A stretch of DNA of 64,000 nucleotides from CBDCGJ01 sp965238305 (GTDB lineage: Bacteria; Pseudomonadota; Alphaproteobacteria; GCA-2731375): contig CBDEHK010000001.1 of NCBI GenBank assembly GCA_965238305.1, forward strand, positions 558,001 to 622,000, in the 5' to 3' direction. Position numbers and translations under genes: made by a program. Under the pieces are notes generated by a model. The model did no database searches. It was not told the origin of the DNA and saw only the letters and a list, made by a program, of their open reading frames with translations. Below, in pieces: positions 1 through 8,194 of this stretch (positions are counted from its first letter, which is position 1; each line of letters opens with the position of its first letter).

Positions 1-609
1 CTTTTGACCGCTGATGATTTCAACTAGCCTTCCCAATACGTCTGTTGCAGGCGAATAATTCCATGCCGTTCCAGGATGAAATCCTAATGGAATCGAAGAC
101 AAGGCGTCAATCATGTCAGCCAATGAGGAATGAGGATTGGCAACTTTGTGGGCAACATAGAGCTGCGAAAGTGGGCTATCCGGTTCCAAAAATGCTGCAA
201 TAAGACCTGAGGTATGTGTCATAAGGTGGCGGATGGAAATCGAACTTTGTGCCGGTTCAGAATCCATTGGATTATTCGCATTGGATTTGACTACCTGCCG
301 GTCGCCAAGTTCGGGAATATACTTTTCTACGGGGTCGTCTAATTGAAAGTGTCCGGCTTCAAAGAGCATTAAGACGGCGATAGATGTCACCAACTTCGTA
401 CTCGAATACATACGAAAAATGTGATTCTCAGCCAGCGGGATGTCGGCTTCCCGATCCGCCCAGCCCGCGCTATGAACGTCTACAAGATCATTTCCTACAA
501 GGACTGCCGACGAAACACCCGCAAGGATTTCCAGATCGACATATTTCTGCATTGCTGCATGAAGGTGTTCGAAATCGAATTCAGCTAGCACGGCTTTCAT
601 CTCGGTCAT
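1..609 (-). CDS. Serine hydrolase, beta-lactamase class C family (partial, C-terminus outside window)
   Basis: The frame is open from an ATG at 609 to the left edge, giving the first 203 residues. The family covers penicillin-binding-protein-like esterases and D-aminopeptidases. Residues 69-72 read SSTK, matching the nucleophile motif SxxK, inside the usual context FRMYSSTKLVTS. Residues 96 onward carry the HLMTHTSGL stretch typical of the fold, and a WNYSP segment near residue 185 corresponds to the YxN/YxS motif. There is no signal peptide, so a cytoplasmic esterase is likely. The substrate cannot be read from sequence. The gene runs divergently from the enoyl-CoA hydratase at 1019. Confidence 0.85.
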   Translation of the reverse strand, partial: MTEMKAVLAEFDFEHLHAAMQKYVDLEILAGVSSAVLVGNDLVDVHSAGWADREADIPLAENHIFRMYSSTKLVTSIAVLMLFEAGHFQLDDPVEKYIPELGDRQVVKSNANNPMDSEPAQSSISIRHLMTHTSGLIAAFLEPDSPLSQLYVAHKVANPHSSLADMIDALSSIPLGFHPGTAWNYSPATDVLGRLVEIISGQK

Positions 610-711
610 TCTTTCATCCCCCGCCGGTCAAAACTTTAAGATTTTGTATAATTATTATTCGACAATACTACCTCAAAAAACAATGCATCACCATTCGTGT
701 GAAGAACTGGC

Positions 712-893
712 TAATGTCCGTTCCTGGCACATAGCAGCCTACTTGGCCCATGTCGTAAGTCGTCCGCTCCTGCGAGCAAAGCGGTCATCGAAAATTCGAC
801 GCCGGCCTTTCACCGAATAATGTCCGGTATCGGGGCGATGCAGTCGTCATTGAAGGTATGCAAAGTCGGCTGGAATTGACCCAAAACAGAAGT
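712..893 (+). repeat. Dispersed oriented intergenic repeat, long form, copy 1
   Basis: This copy has both half-units: GTCCGCTCCTGCGAGCAAAG at 762, and a second, diverged one around TGTCCGGTATCGGGG at 820. It ends with the GGCTGGAATTGACCC tail. It fills most of the 409-bp gap between the divergent hydrolase and enoyl-CoA hydratase genes. Apart from an AT-rich stretch at 640-690 I see nothing else in that gap. Confidence 0.75.
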
Positions 894-1018
894 GCGGGGG
901 TCAGAAATTTATCCAAAAATAGTGTATCCTAAATTTCGAAATTGCGAACTTTTGTGCGACCGCACTGGCGAACCGCTTGTGCGGGCGTTGGCTCGAGTGA
1001 GAGTTTGGGAGAACAAGT

Positions 1019-1879
1019 ATGGACTATGAGAATATCAAATATGAAAAGCGGGGGCCAATTGCTTACGTCACGCTGAACCGGCCAGATAAATTGAACGCGC
1101 TGTCGGACGACCTGCAACTGGAAGTGCGACACGCGCTGGAAGATGCCGGTTGGAAGGATGAAAACATCCGGGTGATCGTGCTCAAAGCGGCGGGGCGGGC
1201 GTTCAGCGCCGGCTTCGACATCACGGTCGGAAAGAATGCCAATGCGGTCGAACGGCGGGCCGGGTACCTAGACGGTAAGACATTTAGCGCTTCGGCGTGG
1301 TGGGATGTGTTCTGGAACAACCCGAAGCCCATCATCGCCCAAATACATGGATTTTGTATCGCTGGTGGGCTTGCCACCGCAACCTTCTGCGATCTGCGGA
1401 TCTGCTCGGAAGAGGCGAAATTCGGGGCGCCCGAGATCCGCACCGGCGGCCCCTACATCCCGGCTATCTGGCCGTGGGTGGTTGGCATGACAAAAGCGCG
1501 CGAGCTGCTTTATACCGGCAACTTGATTGACGCCGAGGAAGCAAAACGGCTGAACTTGGTGAATGAAGTGGTGCCGCTCGAGGAGCTGGACGCCGCCGTT
1601 GAACGCCAAGCGCTGACCATCTCCAAACTGCCCGCCACAACCGTTCAATACAACAAAAAGCTCATCAACATGTCTTACGATCTGATGGGGGTTCGTCAAG
1701 TAATCGAACGTTCGATGGAGCTTGAAGCGATCGCGCTCGCCAGCGCCGACAACTCGCCCGAGATCAGCGAGTTCAACAAGATCCGGGAGAAAGATGGACT
1801 AAAGGCCGCCCTCAGCTGGAACGCCGCCCGCTTCGCCGACGAGGATGCTTGGTTCAAGAAGTCGCGCGAGCGCAGCTGA
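1019..1879 (+). CDS. Enoyl-CoA hydratase/isomerase family protein
   Basis: A crotonase-fold enzyme of 286 aa, slightly longer than the usual 260. Such enzymes hydrate or isomerise enoyl-CoA thioesters in fatty-acid or aromatic acid breakdown. The N-terminus has the typical YVTLNRPDKLNALS strand. The first oxyanion-hole segment is AFSAGFDI near residue 63, and the second is GFCIAGGLATATFCDLRI near residue 112. The segment FGAPEIRTG near residue 138 holds the Glu at a position often catalytic in hydratases. The ATG at 1019 is preceded by GGGAGAAC. The gene stands alone, so the acyl substrate cannot be named. Confidence 0.92.
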   Translation: MDYENIKYEKRGPIAYVTLNRPDKLNALSDDLQLEVRHALEDAGWKDENIRVIVLKAAGRAFSAGFDITVGKNANAVERRAGYLDGKTFSASAWWDVFWNNPKPIIAQIHGFCIAGGLATATFCDLRICSEEAKFGAPEIRTGGPYIPAIWPWVVGMTKARELLYTGNLIDAEEAKRLNLVNEVVPLEELDAAVERQALTISKLPATTVQYNKKLINMSYDLMGVRQVIERSMELEAIALASADNSPEISEFNKIREKDGLKAALSWNAARFADEDAWFKKSRERS

Positions 1880-1883
1880 GCCG

Positions 1884-1977
1884 TCGTTGTTTTCTGCGAA
1901 ATCCTCCGCTCACGGGGGATAAGCAGACGACTTCAGGCGCGGCCCACATGGGCTGGTTTTGAGCCAGTACGGACCTA
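1884..1977 (+). repeat. Dispersed oriented intergenic repeat, short form, copy 2
   Basis: The core CTCCGCTCACGGGGGATAAG is followed by GCAGACGAC, a spacer, and the tail GGCTGGTTTTGAGCC. It sits just after the enoyl-CoA hydratase stop, between convergent genes. Confidence 0.7.
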
Positions 1978-2064
1978 GCAGTAATTCGTGGACTAAAGAC
2001 TTTTGACCGCGCGCTCGTATTCCTGAAATTAATGAATGATCTGGTTTTCGTCGGCAGTGTCATC

Positions 2065-3816
2065 TTAAATACCTGTCACCGAATATGTTGAAACGGGTTT
2101 GGAAAATCCTTTCATCGCAATGGCCTCCTGTTGTTCTGCTTGCACCCAGTCCTTGACCAAAGAATAGGTCTCTTCACTGATCAGAATTCCGCCTGGACCC
2201 GCGTTAGATTCCAACCGGGACGCCATATTCACTTCACCACCGATGATCGTGTAATCCATGCGATCGTCGCTGCCAAAGTTTCCCACCGTGCAATAGCCGG
2301 TATTGATACCCATGCGGGTCTGCAGCGGTTGATCGATCAAGTCTTGCTCGTGCCAAGCCACTTGAAGCTGGTTCAAACGCCTTTGCATGGCAATTGCCAT
2401 GCGTACGCAGGCCGACGCGTCTTCCTTGACGCCATTGGTTTCCGGATCACCGAAATAAAACATCATGGCATCACCAATGAATTTATCGAAATAGGCGCCA
2501 TGCTCCATGGCGATCACCGACATCTCCGACAAGTAATGATTTAATAGGCTGGTCAATTGTTCTGCCTCCAAGTCCTCGGTTAGGCTTGCGAAGCCGACAA
2601 TATCGGAGAAAAAAACCGTTAGTTTTTTGCGTTTGGATGTTATAGCGACCTTTTGCTCGCCAGTAAAAACCGCCTGATAGAGTTGCGGTGAAATGTATTT
2701 CGCGAGCTGATTTGAAACCCGTTCAAGGGTAGCATGCGCTTCGATCAGATCGGCTTCCGCCTTTTTTCGATCATCGATTACATATATGGCATTGAGCCAG
2801 CAATCTTCCTCTTCATATCTCAGCGGAAGGGATGATAGGAGCGCCCAAAATGGCGTGCCTCGCGCGTTTTTCAATTGCAGTTCATAGCCTTCGATCCGGC
2901 CTTGCGTCGTTTGCAATTCCGCCATTTTCTCAAGATCATCAGGGGCCACCAGGAAATCACGAATGGCAAGACCGTCGGCCCCACCTTCTGGTATGCCGAA
3001 TTGTCGGGCCGCAGTTTTAGAGGCCTCCAACGCGCCGGTCTCCCTAGTCAGGACGAGTGGAAATGGAATGGCTTCGATCATCGAGCGCATGGCCTCCGTC
3101 TCGCGTCTGCGGGTCTCGGCCTCTGCCTGCAATTTTTCCAGGCCCAGCTTCACATTATCAATGACTTGCCGCCAATTCATCCAGATCGTCCGGGCCAATG
3201 GAAAACAGACCGCGCCAACGAAGATGATCAACAAATCCAGCGGAACGGTGTCGTTCTTCAACAATCCAACGGTAAGCGCAATTAACACAAAGCCACAAAA
3301 AGCCGTTGAAGCCCGCGGCAGTCCCGGATTGAGGGCGGCGGCGGCGAAACACAAACTGAAAATCAATGCAACGATGAAGGCGCTGTGAAAAGGAGATAGC
3401 TCGGACAAAACAAGATATGTTACCGCGCCCCAGACAACTCCAAACAGAGCAGTGTAAATTTCCAAATTGCGGATGCGTCGTTTACTCACAGCAGCAGGGC
3501 GGGGCGATTTACGAAGACGCAGGTAACTTCGCAACGGCAGAAACAACATGAGTACGATAAGACAAAGCGGATATATCGCGTAGCTGGAAACTGCTGCCTG
3601 CCAATCCATATAACTTACAACCACGGCACAAAGCGCAAGTCCAGACAGCAAAGCTGGCAGATTTTCCTGGCTTTGAACAGACTGCACAATGCGGATTTCA
3701 TTTTCAATGGCCTCGGCTGTTACGCCATTGACCGGTTGGGCGCGTTTCAATTCGACCTTTGAAGAAGTCGTCTTTCCTCTGTCCTTCCCGATGTTCTTCA
3801 TTTCCTTATTCGGCAT
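2065..3816 (-). CDS. Membrane-bound class III adenylate/guanylate cyclase with PAS-like sensor
   Basis: I chose the ATG at 3816 (583 aa), which has GGGAGG upstream. The frame stays open to 4029, but those 71 extra codons run through a dispersed repeat. About six membrane segments lie in residues 55-220, followed by a PAS-like region (about 245-360), a short helix, and a class III cyclase domain (about 400-560). The metal-binding motifs FFSDIVGF and FIGDAMMFYFGDPE and the nucleotide-binding stretch MDYTIIGGEVNMASRLE are intact, so the enzyme should make cAMP or cGMP. Its catalytic domain closely resembles that of the cyclase at 39465. It probably links a membrane or redox signal to second-messenger production. 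Confidence 0.88.
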   Translation of the reverse strand: MPNKEMKNIGKDRGKTTSSKVELKRAQPVNGVTAEAIENEIRIVQSVQSQENLPALLSGLALCAVVVSYMDWQAAVSSYAIYPLCLIVLMLFLPLRSYLRLRKSPRPAAVSKRRIRNLEIYTALFGVVWGAVTYLVLSELSPFHSAFIVALIFSLCFAAAALNPGLPRASTAFCGFVLIALTVGLLKNDTVPLDLLIIFVGAVCFPLARTIWMNWRQVIDNVKLGLEKLQAEAETRRRETEAMRSMIEAIPFPLVLTRETGALEASKTAARQFGIPEGGADGLAIRDFLVAPDDLEKMAELQTTQGRIEGYELQLKNARGTPFWALLSSLPLRYEEEDCWLNAIYVIDDRKKAEADLIEAHATLERVSNQLAKYISPQLYQAVFTGEQKVAITSKRKKLTVFFSDIVGFASLTEDLEAEQLTSLLNHYLSEMSVIAMEHGAYFDKFIGDAMMFYFGDPETNGVKEDASACVRMAIAMQRRLNQLQVAWHEQDLIDQPLQTRMGINTGYCTVGNFGSDDRMDYTIIGGEVNMASRLESNAGPGGILISEETYSLVKDWVQAEQQEAIAMKGFSKPVSTYSVTGI

Positions 3817-3894
3817 TTCATGGATTGCACCTCCCTCACGATAAATATTAGCTGATAAGAAGATAAAATCTAGATGCGGCGACAACAGCTTTTG

Positions 3895-4014
3895 GCGCTT
3901 TCCAGACTCTTTTGGCTGTGCCCTAAAACGTCTGCTCCTGCGGACAAAGCAGCCGTCGTTTAGAGTATGCGGTGAAGGCTGGTTTTGACCCGAAGCCGAC
4001 CTATTTGGAATACT
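3895..4014 (+). repeat. Dispersed oriented intergenic repeat, short form, copy 3
   Basis: The core CGTCTGCTCCTGCGGACAAAG is followed by CAGCCGTCGTTTAG and the tail GGCTGGTTTTGACCCGAAGC. It closely matches the copy at 10621. It separates two minus-strand genes and accounts for the artificial N-terminal extension of the downstream cyclase frame. Confidence 0.8.
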
Positions 4015-4025
4015 GAAAAGTGATC

Positions 4026-4778
4026 TCATTTGAGGCCGAATAACGCGTTGGCAATAATGTAGGCACCGAGCAAAAATAGCGCGCCAAAAAATATCTTCCT
4101 GAATAGCTGCTCTGACAATCTTAGCCGTATTCGCTGCCCAAAGGCCATTCCCATTGCTGCTGGAAGTAATGAGGCGGCAGACAGAGTTCCAAGCTCGGCG
4201 GTGAGAAAATTGCTTCCTTGCAATGCGATTGCAAGAGCCAAAGTGGACGCTGTAAACAGCATTCCCATTGCTTGAATAAGCATATCACGCGGCAGTCCGA
4301 TCGCCTGAAGGTACATAACGCCAGGGACGACAAATGAACCTGTCATCCCCGTCAGTATACCATTTGCAGTACCAATTAACGGCCCGCTCCAAATTTCCTG
4401 CCGTTTTGTGATAACGAAGCGGGTGCCTGCAATATTCAGTATCGAGTAGACTACTAATAGGGTTCCAAGAAGCGCCGAAAGTAACGAGATATCGACCCGC
4501 GTTAGTGCGATGGCTCCGAGCCAAACGGTCAACGTAGCCATCGCAAGGAATGGCCAAATTCGCAGCATAATTGCTTTACCGTTACCGCCCACTGTAGCCT
4601 GCCAAAGATTGGTTACGAACGATGGTACAAGTAATAGAGCCATAGCGGTCGGCATATCAATTGCTACGGTCAAAAGTGCGAGACTCACCGTTGGAAGCCC
4701 AAGTCCGATAATCCCCTTTACTGCGCCGGCGAGCAAGAAGGTTGCAAGTACGGCAACTATTGTTACGTCGTCAAACAT
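4026..4778 (-). CDS. Sulfite exporter TauE/SafE family membrane protein
   Basis: A 250-aa integral membrane protein of the TauE/SafE family, which exports or imports small organosulfur and other anions. The N-terminal half has the family's AGAVKGIIGLGLPTVSLALL segment (residues 17-36). The second half contains GTANGILTGMTGSFVVPGVM (about 136-155), the duplicated signature of the fold. About eight hydrophobic segments are visible. No clear ribosome site precedes the ATG at 4778. The substrate is unknown, and no sulfur-metabolism genes lie beside it. Confidence 0.88.
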   Translation of the reverse strand: MFDDVTIVAVLATFLLAGAVKGIIGLGLPTVSLALLTVAIDMPTAMALLLVPSFVTNLWQATVGGNGKAIMLRIWPFLAMATLTVWLGAIALTRVDISLLSALLGTLLVVYSILNIAGTRFVITKRQEIWSGPLIGTANGILTGMTGSFVVPGVMYLQAIGLPRDMLIQAMGMLFTASTLALAIALQGSNFLTAELGTLSAASLLPAAMGMAFGQRIRLRLSEQLFRKIFFGALFLLGAYIIANALFGLK

Positions 4779-4821
4779 GCGTCAGGCTAACATCTGTGCT
4801 CCGCGAGTAGAAGAAATGCCT

Positions 4822-4902
4822 AAATGTCCGTTGATGGCACCAAGCGGTCGGATTTGTATTGGAAGCAAAACGACTGGTTCTGCGCGAAAAGCGGACATGA
4901 TT
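4822..4902 (+). repeat. Dispersed intergenic repeat, diverged copy
   Basis: It begins AATGTCCGTTGATGGCACC and ends GCGAAAAGCGGACATG, so the two ends are inverted complements (ATGTCCG...CGGACAT). The interior lacks the usual half-unit, so this may be a decayed copy. Confidence 0.5.
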
Positions 4903-4954
4903 AGTGTCATTCCGTTCCGGCTGCCCTTGACCCGGGACGGCCTTAACGCCAACG

Positions 4955-5323
4955 CTATTCTTGCTCTGGGAACCAGGAGAACTCTATTAAAAGGCACCCC
5001 TCGTCCGTGCGGACGGGACCATGCAGAAAACCTGGTTTGCGGCAGGCGTAGGCGGGTGCGGATATTCGCTTCTCCTCACTTTCCGGTGTGCCCTCAATCA
5101 TGCTCCCTTCAATGACATATATTTCCTCCCAATAATTATGCGTATGCGCAGCCGGTGTTTGAGCGCCCGGCTCAAGGCGGAGTAGACGCGTGCGTTTTCC
5201 GGTCTTGGCGGCCATATTCATATCGTTGGATAGGACTTTCTCGGAAATGCCGTCAGCCTTGCCAGTATAGGCGTCGAATTCAATTGCGATATTCAGGTTC
5301 TGAAACGGTATGTTCGTGCGCAT
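4955..5323 (-). CDS. Cupin domain protein
   Basis: A single-domain cupin of 122 aa. Cupin motif 1 is visible as HTHNYWEEIYVIEG (about residues 59-72), with the His and Glu ligands that normally bind a metal. Motif 2 is PGFLHGPV (about 96-103), with its single His. Small cupins of this kind act as dioxygenases, isomerases or sensors, and the sequence does not decide between these. There is no signal peptide. It follows other minus-strand genes but is separated from them by repeat sequence, so co-transcription is doubtful. Confidence 0.82.
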   Translation of the reverse strand: MRTNIPFQNLNIAIEFDAYTGKADGISEKVLSNDMNMAAKTGKRTRLLRLEPGAQTPAAHTHNYWEEIYVIEGSMIEGTPESEEKRISAPAYACRKPGFLHGPVRTDEGCLLIEFSWFPEQE

Positions 5324-5508
5324 TCAATTCGACCTTTTCGCCAGATATTCAATCAGGATTCCCGACCGTGCAATCTCCCGTCCGTCAAAGTGTAGTATAG
5401 ATAAACTTGCCTGGCTATCGGATCGCCTGGTAAAGACGACCGTAAGATTTGAGAAAACAGCAGTGCGCAACAAACCCAGGTTACGCAGACCTATAGTGCC
5501 TCCGTCTG

Positions 5509-5620
5509 GAACGAAGCGGACCACATCGCCAATGTTGTAAGTCGTCCGCTTCTGCAGGATACGCAGTCGTCGTTTGGCACGCGCCAAGTCGGCTGCAGTT
5601 GACCCAAGGCGGAAATTTCG
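5509..5620 (+). repeat. Dispersed oriented intergenic repeat, short form, copy 4
   Basis: The lead-in GCCAATGTTGTAAGTC is followed by GTCCGCTTCTGCAGGATACG, a spacer, and GGCTGCAGTTGACCC. The rest of the 300-bp gap (5324-5508) holds no gene I trust. An 87-codon minus-strand frame there starts inside the repeat. Confidence 0.8.
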
Positions 5621-5623
5621 ATT

Positions 5624-6514
5624 TCAATTGTTAGGGAAACTGTGGGGCGCCGGGAACCGATGATTAGAAACCCGTTGTGTCTCGGCTAAATCTCTACGCC
5701 GCCCCGCTGGGGGCTCGTTTCGGCGACTTACTTTCAAAAATAGTTCGCGCCGTAGTTTGTTCCGAAAGGCCCGTTCGAAATCCTCAAAATCGTCGGCAAT
5801 TTCGACAAATGCACCCGGGCCCAGGATCACCTTCTCGCGGTAATATTTTGCCAATCCGGCCTTTCGAAGGTCCGAACCACTGACAATCGGCAAGCCATTG
5901 ATGGTGATGCCCAAGGCGCTCGCCCGCTGACGGGCTTCGATCATGGGGTGACCGGCATTGCTCTTACCGTCTCCGGAAATATCGATTTTGCGTTGACTGC
6001 CAGCAAAGCCATTGCTCTGCATCAGATCAAGGGCGAAATTAACGGCCTCGCCCATCGCGGTCAAACCGTCATTACGGCTGCGGACCGCCGTTTCGATGCG
6101 TTCGGCAAAAGCCAGAATGCTGGAGCGATCACGGAGCAGTTGCCACGAAATCACGCTTGCGGGATCGGCGGCGGAGCTCCACTGAAAGAGCGTAACTGCA
6201 ACGCCTTTTCGAAGACTGATTAGTTCGATAATTTCCGGGTCGCGAAAGGCATTGGCCATGCCGCGCATAATGAGGCGAAACTCTTGGTCATCAATGCTCG
6301 CAGAAATATCCACTGCCAAAGCCAGCTCCAGCGAGACCGGTGACTGAGCCAGGGCGGCCGGCGGGGCCGGGCCGGCGACAATCAGGTAGGATGCCAGCAG
6401 CGCTACAAAAACCGGACCCGTCGGAACGCCCACGGGTTGCGATCTGTCCTGTCGCCTTGCTTGTTGCGAACGCAAAATAACCCAAACAAAAATCAGGATC
6501 CAACCAACCCTCAT
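5624..6514 (-). CDS. DUF1194 family protein (VWA-like, probably exported)
   Basis: A 296-aa protein with one DUF1194 domain, a von Willebrand A-like fold of unknown role. The ATG at 6514 is chosen because GGAGGAC precedes it. The domain begins near residue 61 with LELALAVDISASID, whose DxSxS is the MIDAS metal-site pattern. SGDGKSNAG near residue 165 and ILGPGAFVEIADDFEDFERA near residue 220 are typical of the family. A hydrophobic stretch ending PPAALAQ just before the domain looks like a signal peptide. A second hydrophobic segment at the extreme N-terminus suggests the true start could be an internal GTG near 6421. The last 40 residues are basic and low-complexity. Confidence 0.85.
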   Translation of the reverse strand: MRVGWILIFVWVILRSQQARRQDRSQPVGVPTGPVFVALLASYLIVAGPAPPAALAQSPVSLELALAVDISASIDDQEFRLIMRGMANAFRDPEIIELISLRKGVAVTLFQWSSAADPASVISWQLLRDRSSILAFAERIETAVRSRNDGLTAMGEAVNFALDLMQSNGFAGSQRKIDISGDGKSNAGHPMIEARQRASALGITINGLPIVSGSDLRKAGLAKYYREKVILGPGAFVEIADDFEDFERAFRNKLRRELFLKVSRRNEPPAGRRRDLAETQRVSNHRFPAPHSFPNN

Positions 6515-6630
6515 CCTGTCCTCCACGATATGGTGAACAAAACCATGATCAGTTAATCAGTTTCCTAGAGTTTTGAGCAAGCCTTTCAATTTCGACGTCA
6601 AAATAAGTTACACATAATGTAACGATGACC

Positions 6631-6806
6631 GGTCCTGGCACTTTTGAGACCACTTAGCCAATGTTGTAGGTCGTCCGCTTCTGTGGGAAAAGCAGCCATC
6701 GGATTTACGATGTTGGCTTTCCGTCAGTTTTTGTCCGCTATTGAGGGCAAAGCCGTCATCATTGAGGGCGCGCAGAGTCGGCTGGAGTTGACCCGAAGCT
6801 GACATC
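6631..6806 (+). repeat. Dispersed oriented intergenic repeat, long form, copy 5
   Basis: A long copy with lead-in CTTAGCCAATGTTGTAGGTC, a first half-unit GTCCGCTTCTGTGGGAAAAG, a second half-unit GTCCGCTATTGAGGGCAAAG, and the tail GGCTGGAGTTGACCCGAAGC. It fills the middle of the 373-bp divergent gap between the DUF1194 and DUF2652 genes. No other structure is evident there. Confidence 0.85.
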
Positions 6807-6887
6807 TGGAGTTGAACGCTGTATGCGCTGGAACCATGTGGTACAATAGGCTGATGTCAGCAAAGAATTAGTAAAACGGAAATCACA

Positions 6888-8003
6888 ATGGGGACCGAGA
6901 AAGGCTACCTAATAATCGCGGACATCAGTGGCTATACTGAATTCACGGTCAAATCCGAAATCGAACATGCAGAGGGCGTCATGCAAGGTTTGATTGGCAC
7001 AATACTTGACGCCATGGAACCGCCGTTTGCCGTCGCCAAACTCGAAGGGGACGCGGTGTTTGCCCACATTTTGCATGATAGTTTTTACCAGCATCAGAGT
7101 ATTCTAGAGACCGTTGAAAACATCTATTTTCGATTTCGAGACCTTTTGTTTCAGATGCAAAAGAACACCGTTTGCCCATGCGGTGCCTGTGTCAACATGA
7201 AGGCTCTGGATCTCAAGTTTGTCGTGCATTACGGCGAATACATAGTATCTCAGATCGGCGGTGGGACTGAACTGAGCGGATCTGACGTGATTGCCGTGCA
7301 TCGCTTGCTGAAGAATAGTGTGGTAGAGAAAACCGGTTACGATGCCTATTGCTTCATCACCAAGGCCGCGATGATAGCGATGGGTCGTCAGGACCCAATT
7401 AGCGGGATGATCCATCACGCGGAGACTGTGGACCAAATCGGAACAATTGGGGGATATGTTTATTCTCTCAACAAAGCATGGCAGAACCATCGGGAACAGA
7501 ATGTTGTTCGCGTTGATCCGGCCTCTGCTTACCTGGTTGTTTCTGAAACTATTCCTCTGCCACAAGCTGCGACCTGGGATTTCATGCACGATGACAAGAA
7601 TTGGATCGTGTGGAGCATGACGACCGGTGAACCGGACTTCAAGAAGCCAGCTTCGGGACGCAACGGTATTGGGTTGGAGAAGCATTGCGTTCACGGCAAG
7701 GAAAACATCGCCCACACCATCGTTGATTGGCGGCCATTTGATTATTACAGCACTGACTTGCTGATAAACGGACAGGTTAATTGCCGACACACAATTACTT
7801 TGCAACCAGTTGAAGGCGGTACTCAGGTCAGCTTCATTTCCCAGGCACCGACTAGCGAAAAATTTATTCCCAAATTCATCATCAAGTTAATGGGCAAAAA
7901 GCTTCGGCAAAAAATCGAAGCGGATTTTTGTAGTTGCCTAAGCGCCCTGAAGCGAATGGTTGAAGACGATTTGGCTTTAAGCAAAAAAGCCCACGATGCC
8001 TGA
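6888..8003 (+). CDS. DUF2652 (cyclase-like) protein fused to an SRPBCC ligand-binding domain
   Basis: A 371-aa two-domain protein. Residues 1-165 form a DUF2652 domain, distantly related to class III cyclase domains. The start YLIIADISGYTEF resembles the cyclase metal-binding strand, and KLEGDAVFAHI resembles the second. A CPCGACVNM cysteine cluster (about residues 97-105) is conserved in this family as I recall it. Residues 210-355 look like an SRPBCC/START-type pocket. Whether it has cyclase activity is unclear, since the usual substrate-specifying residues are not obvious. The ATG at 6888 follows AAACGGAAATCACA, a weak ribosome site. It is a single gene flanked by repeats. Confidence 0.8.
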   Translation: MGTEKGYLIIADISGYTEFTVKSEIEHAEGVMQGLIGTILDAMEPPFAVAKLEGDAVFAHILHDSFYQHQSILETVENIYFRFRDLLFQMQKNTVCPCGACVNMKALDLKFVVHYGEYIVSQIGGGTELSGSDVIAVHRLLKNSVVEKTGYDAYCFITKAAMIAMGRQDPISGMIHHAETVDQIGTIGGYVYSLNKAWQNHREQNVVRVDPASAYLVVSETIPLPQAATWDFMHDDKNWIVWSMTTGEPDFKKPASGRNGIGLEKHCVHGKENIAHTIVDWRPFDYYSTDLLINGQVNCRHTITLQPVEGGTQVSFISQAPTSEKFIPKFIIKLMGKKLRQKIEADFCSCLSALKRMVEDDLALSKKAHDA

Positions 8004-8070
8004 TCGTGCAAAGTTTGCGGTAATCGATAGCCGTCAAACACCAGCGACAGCTTCCACCTTTTGCACTCAA

Positions 8071-8168
8071 CAGAAGTCGCAGTTTTCTGCGAAATCGTCC
8101 AAAGCTGGGTGATGAGCAGACCACTTTTGCGCCTAGTCATTTAGGCTAGAGATGACCCAACTCGGTCA
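8071..8168 (+). repeat. Dispersed oriented intergenic repeat, diverged copy 6
   Basis: A decayed copy between convergent genes: TCGTCCAAAGCTGGGTGATG, then AGCAGACC and the tail AGATGACCCAACTCGG. Confidence 0.55.
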
Positions 8169-8194
8169 CCGGCGATAACGACCTGAACCCGGGT

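Noticed and set aside
3817..4029. N-terminal 71-codon extension of the cyclase at 2065
   Set aside because: It is translated from the dispersed repeat; a Shine-Dalgarno-backed ATG lies at 3816.
5324..5587. An 87-codon minus-strand frame
   Set aside because: Its start lies in a repeat copy and no protein features are visible.
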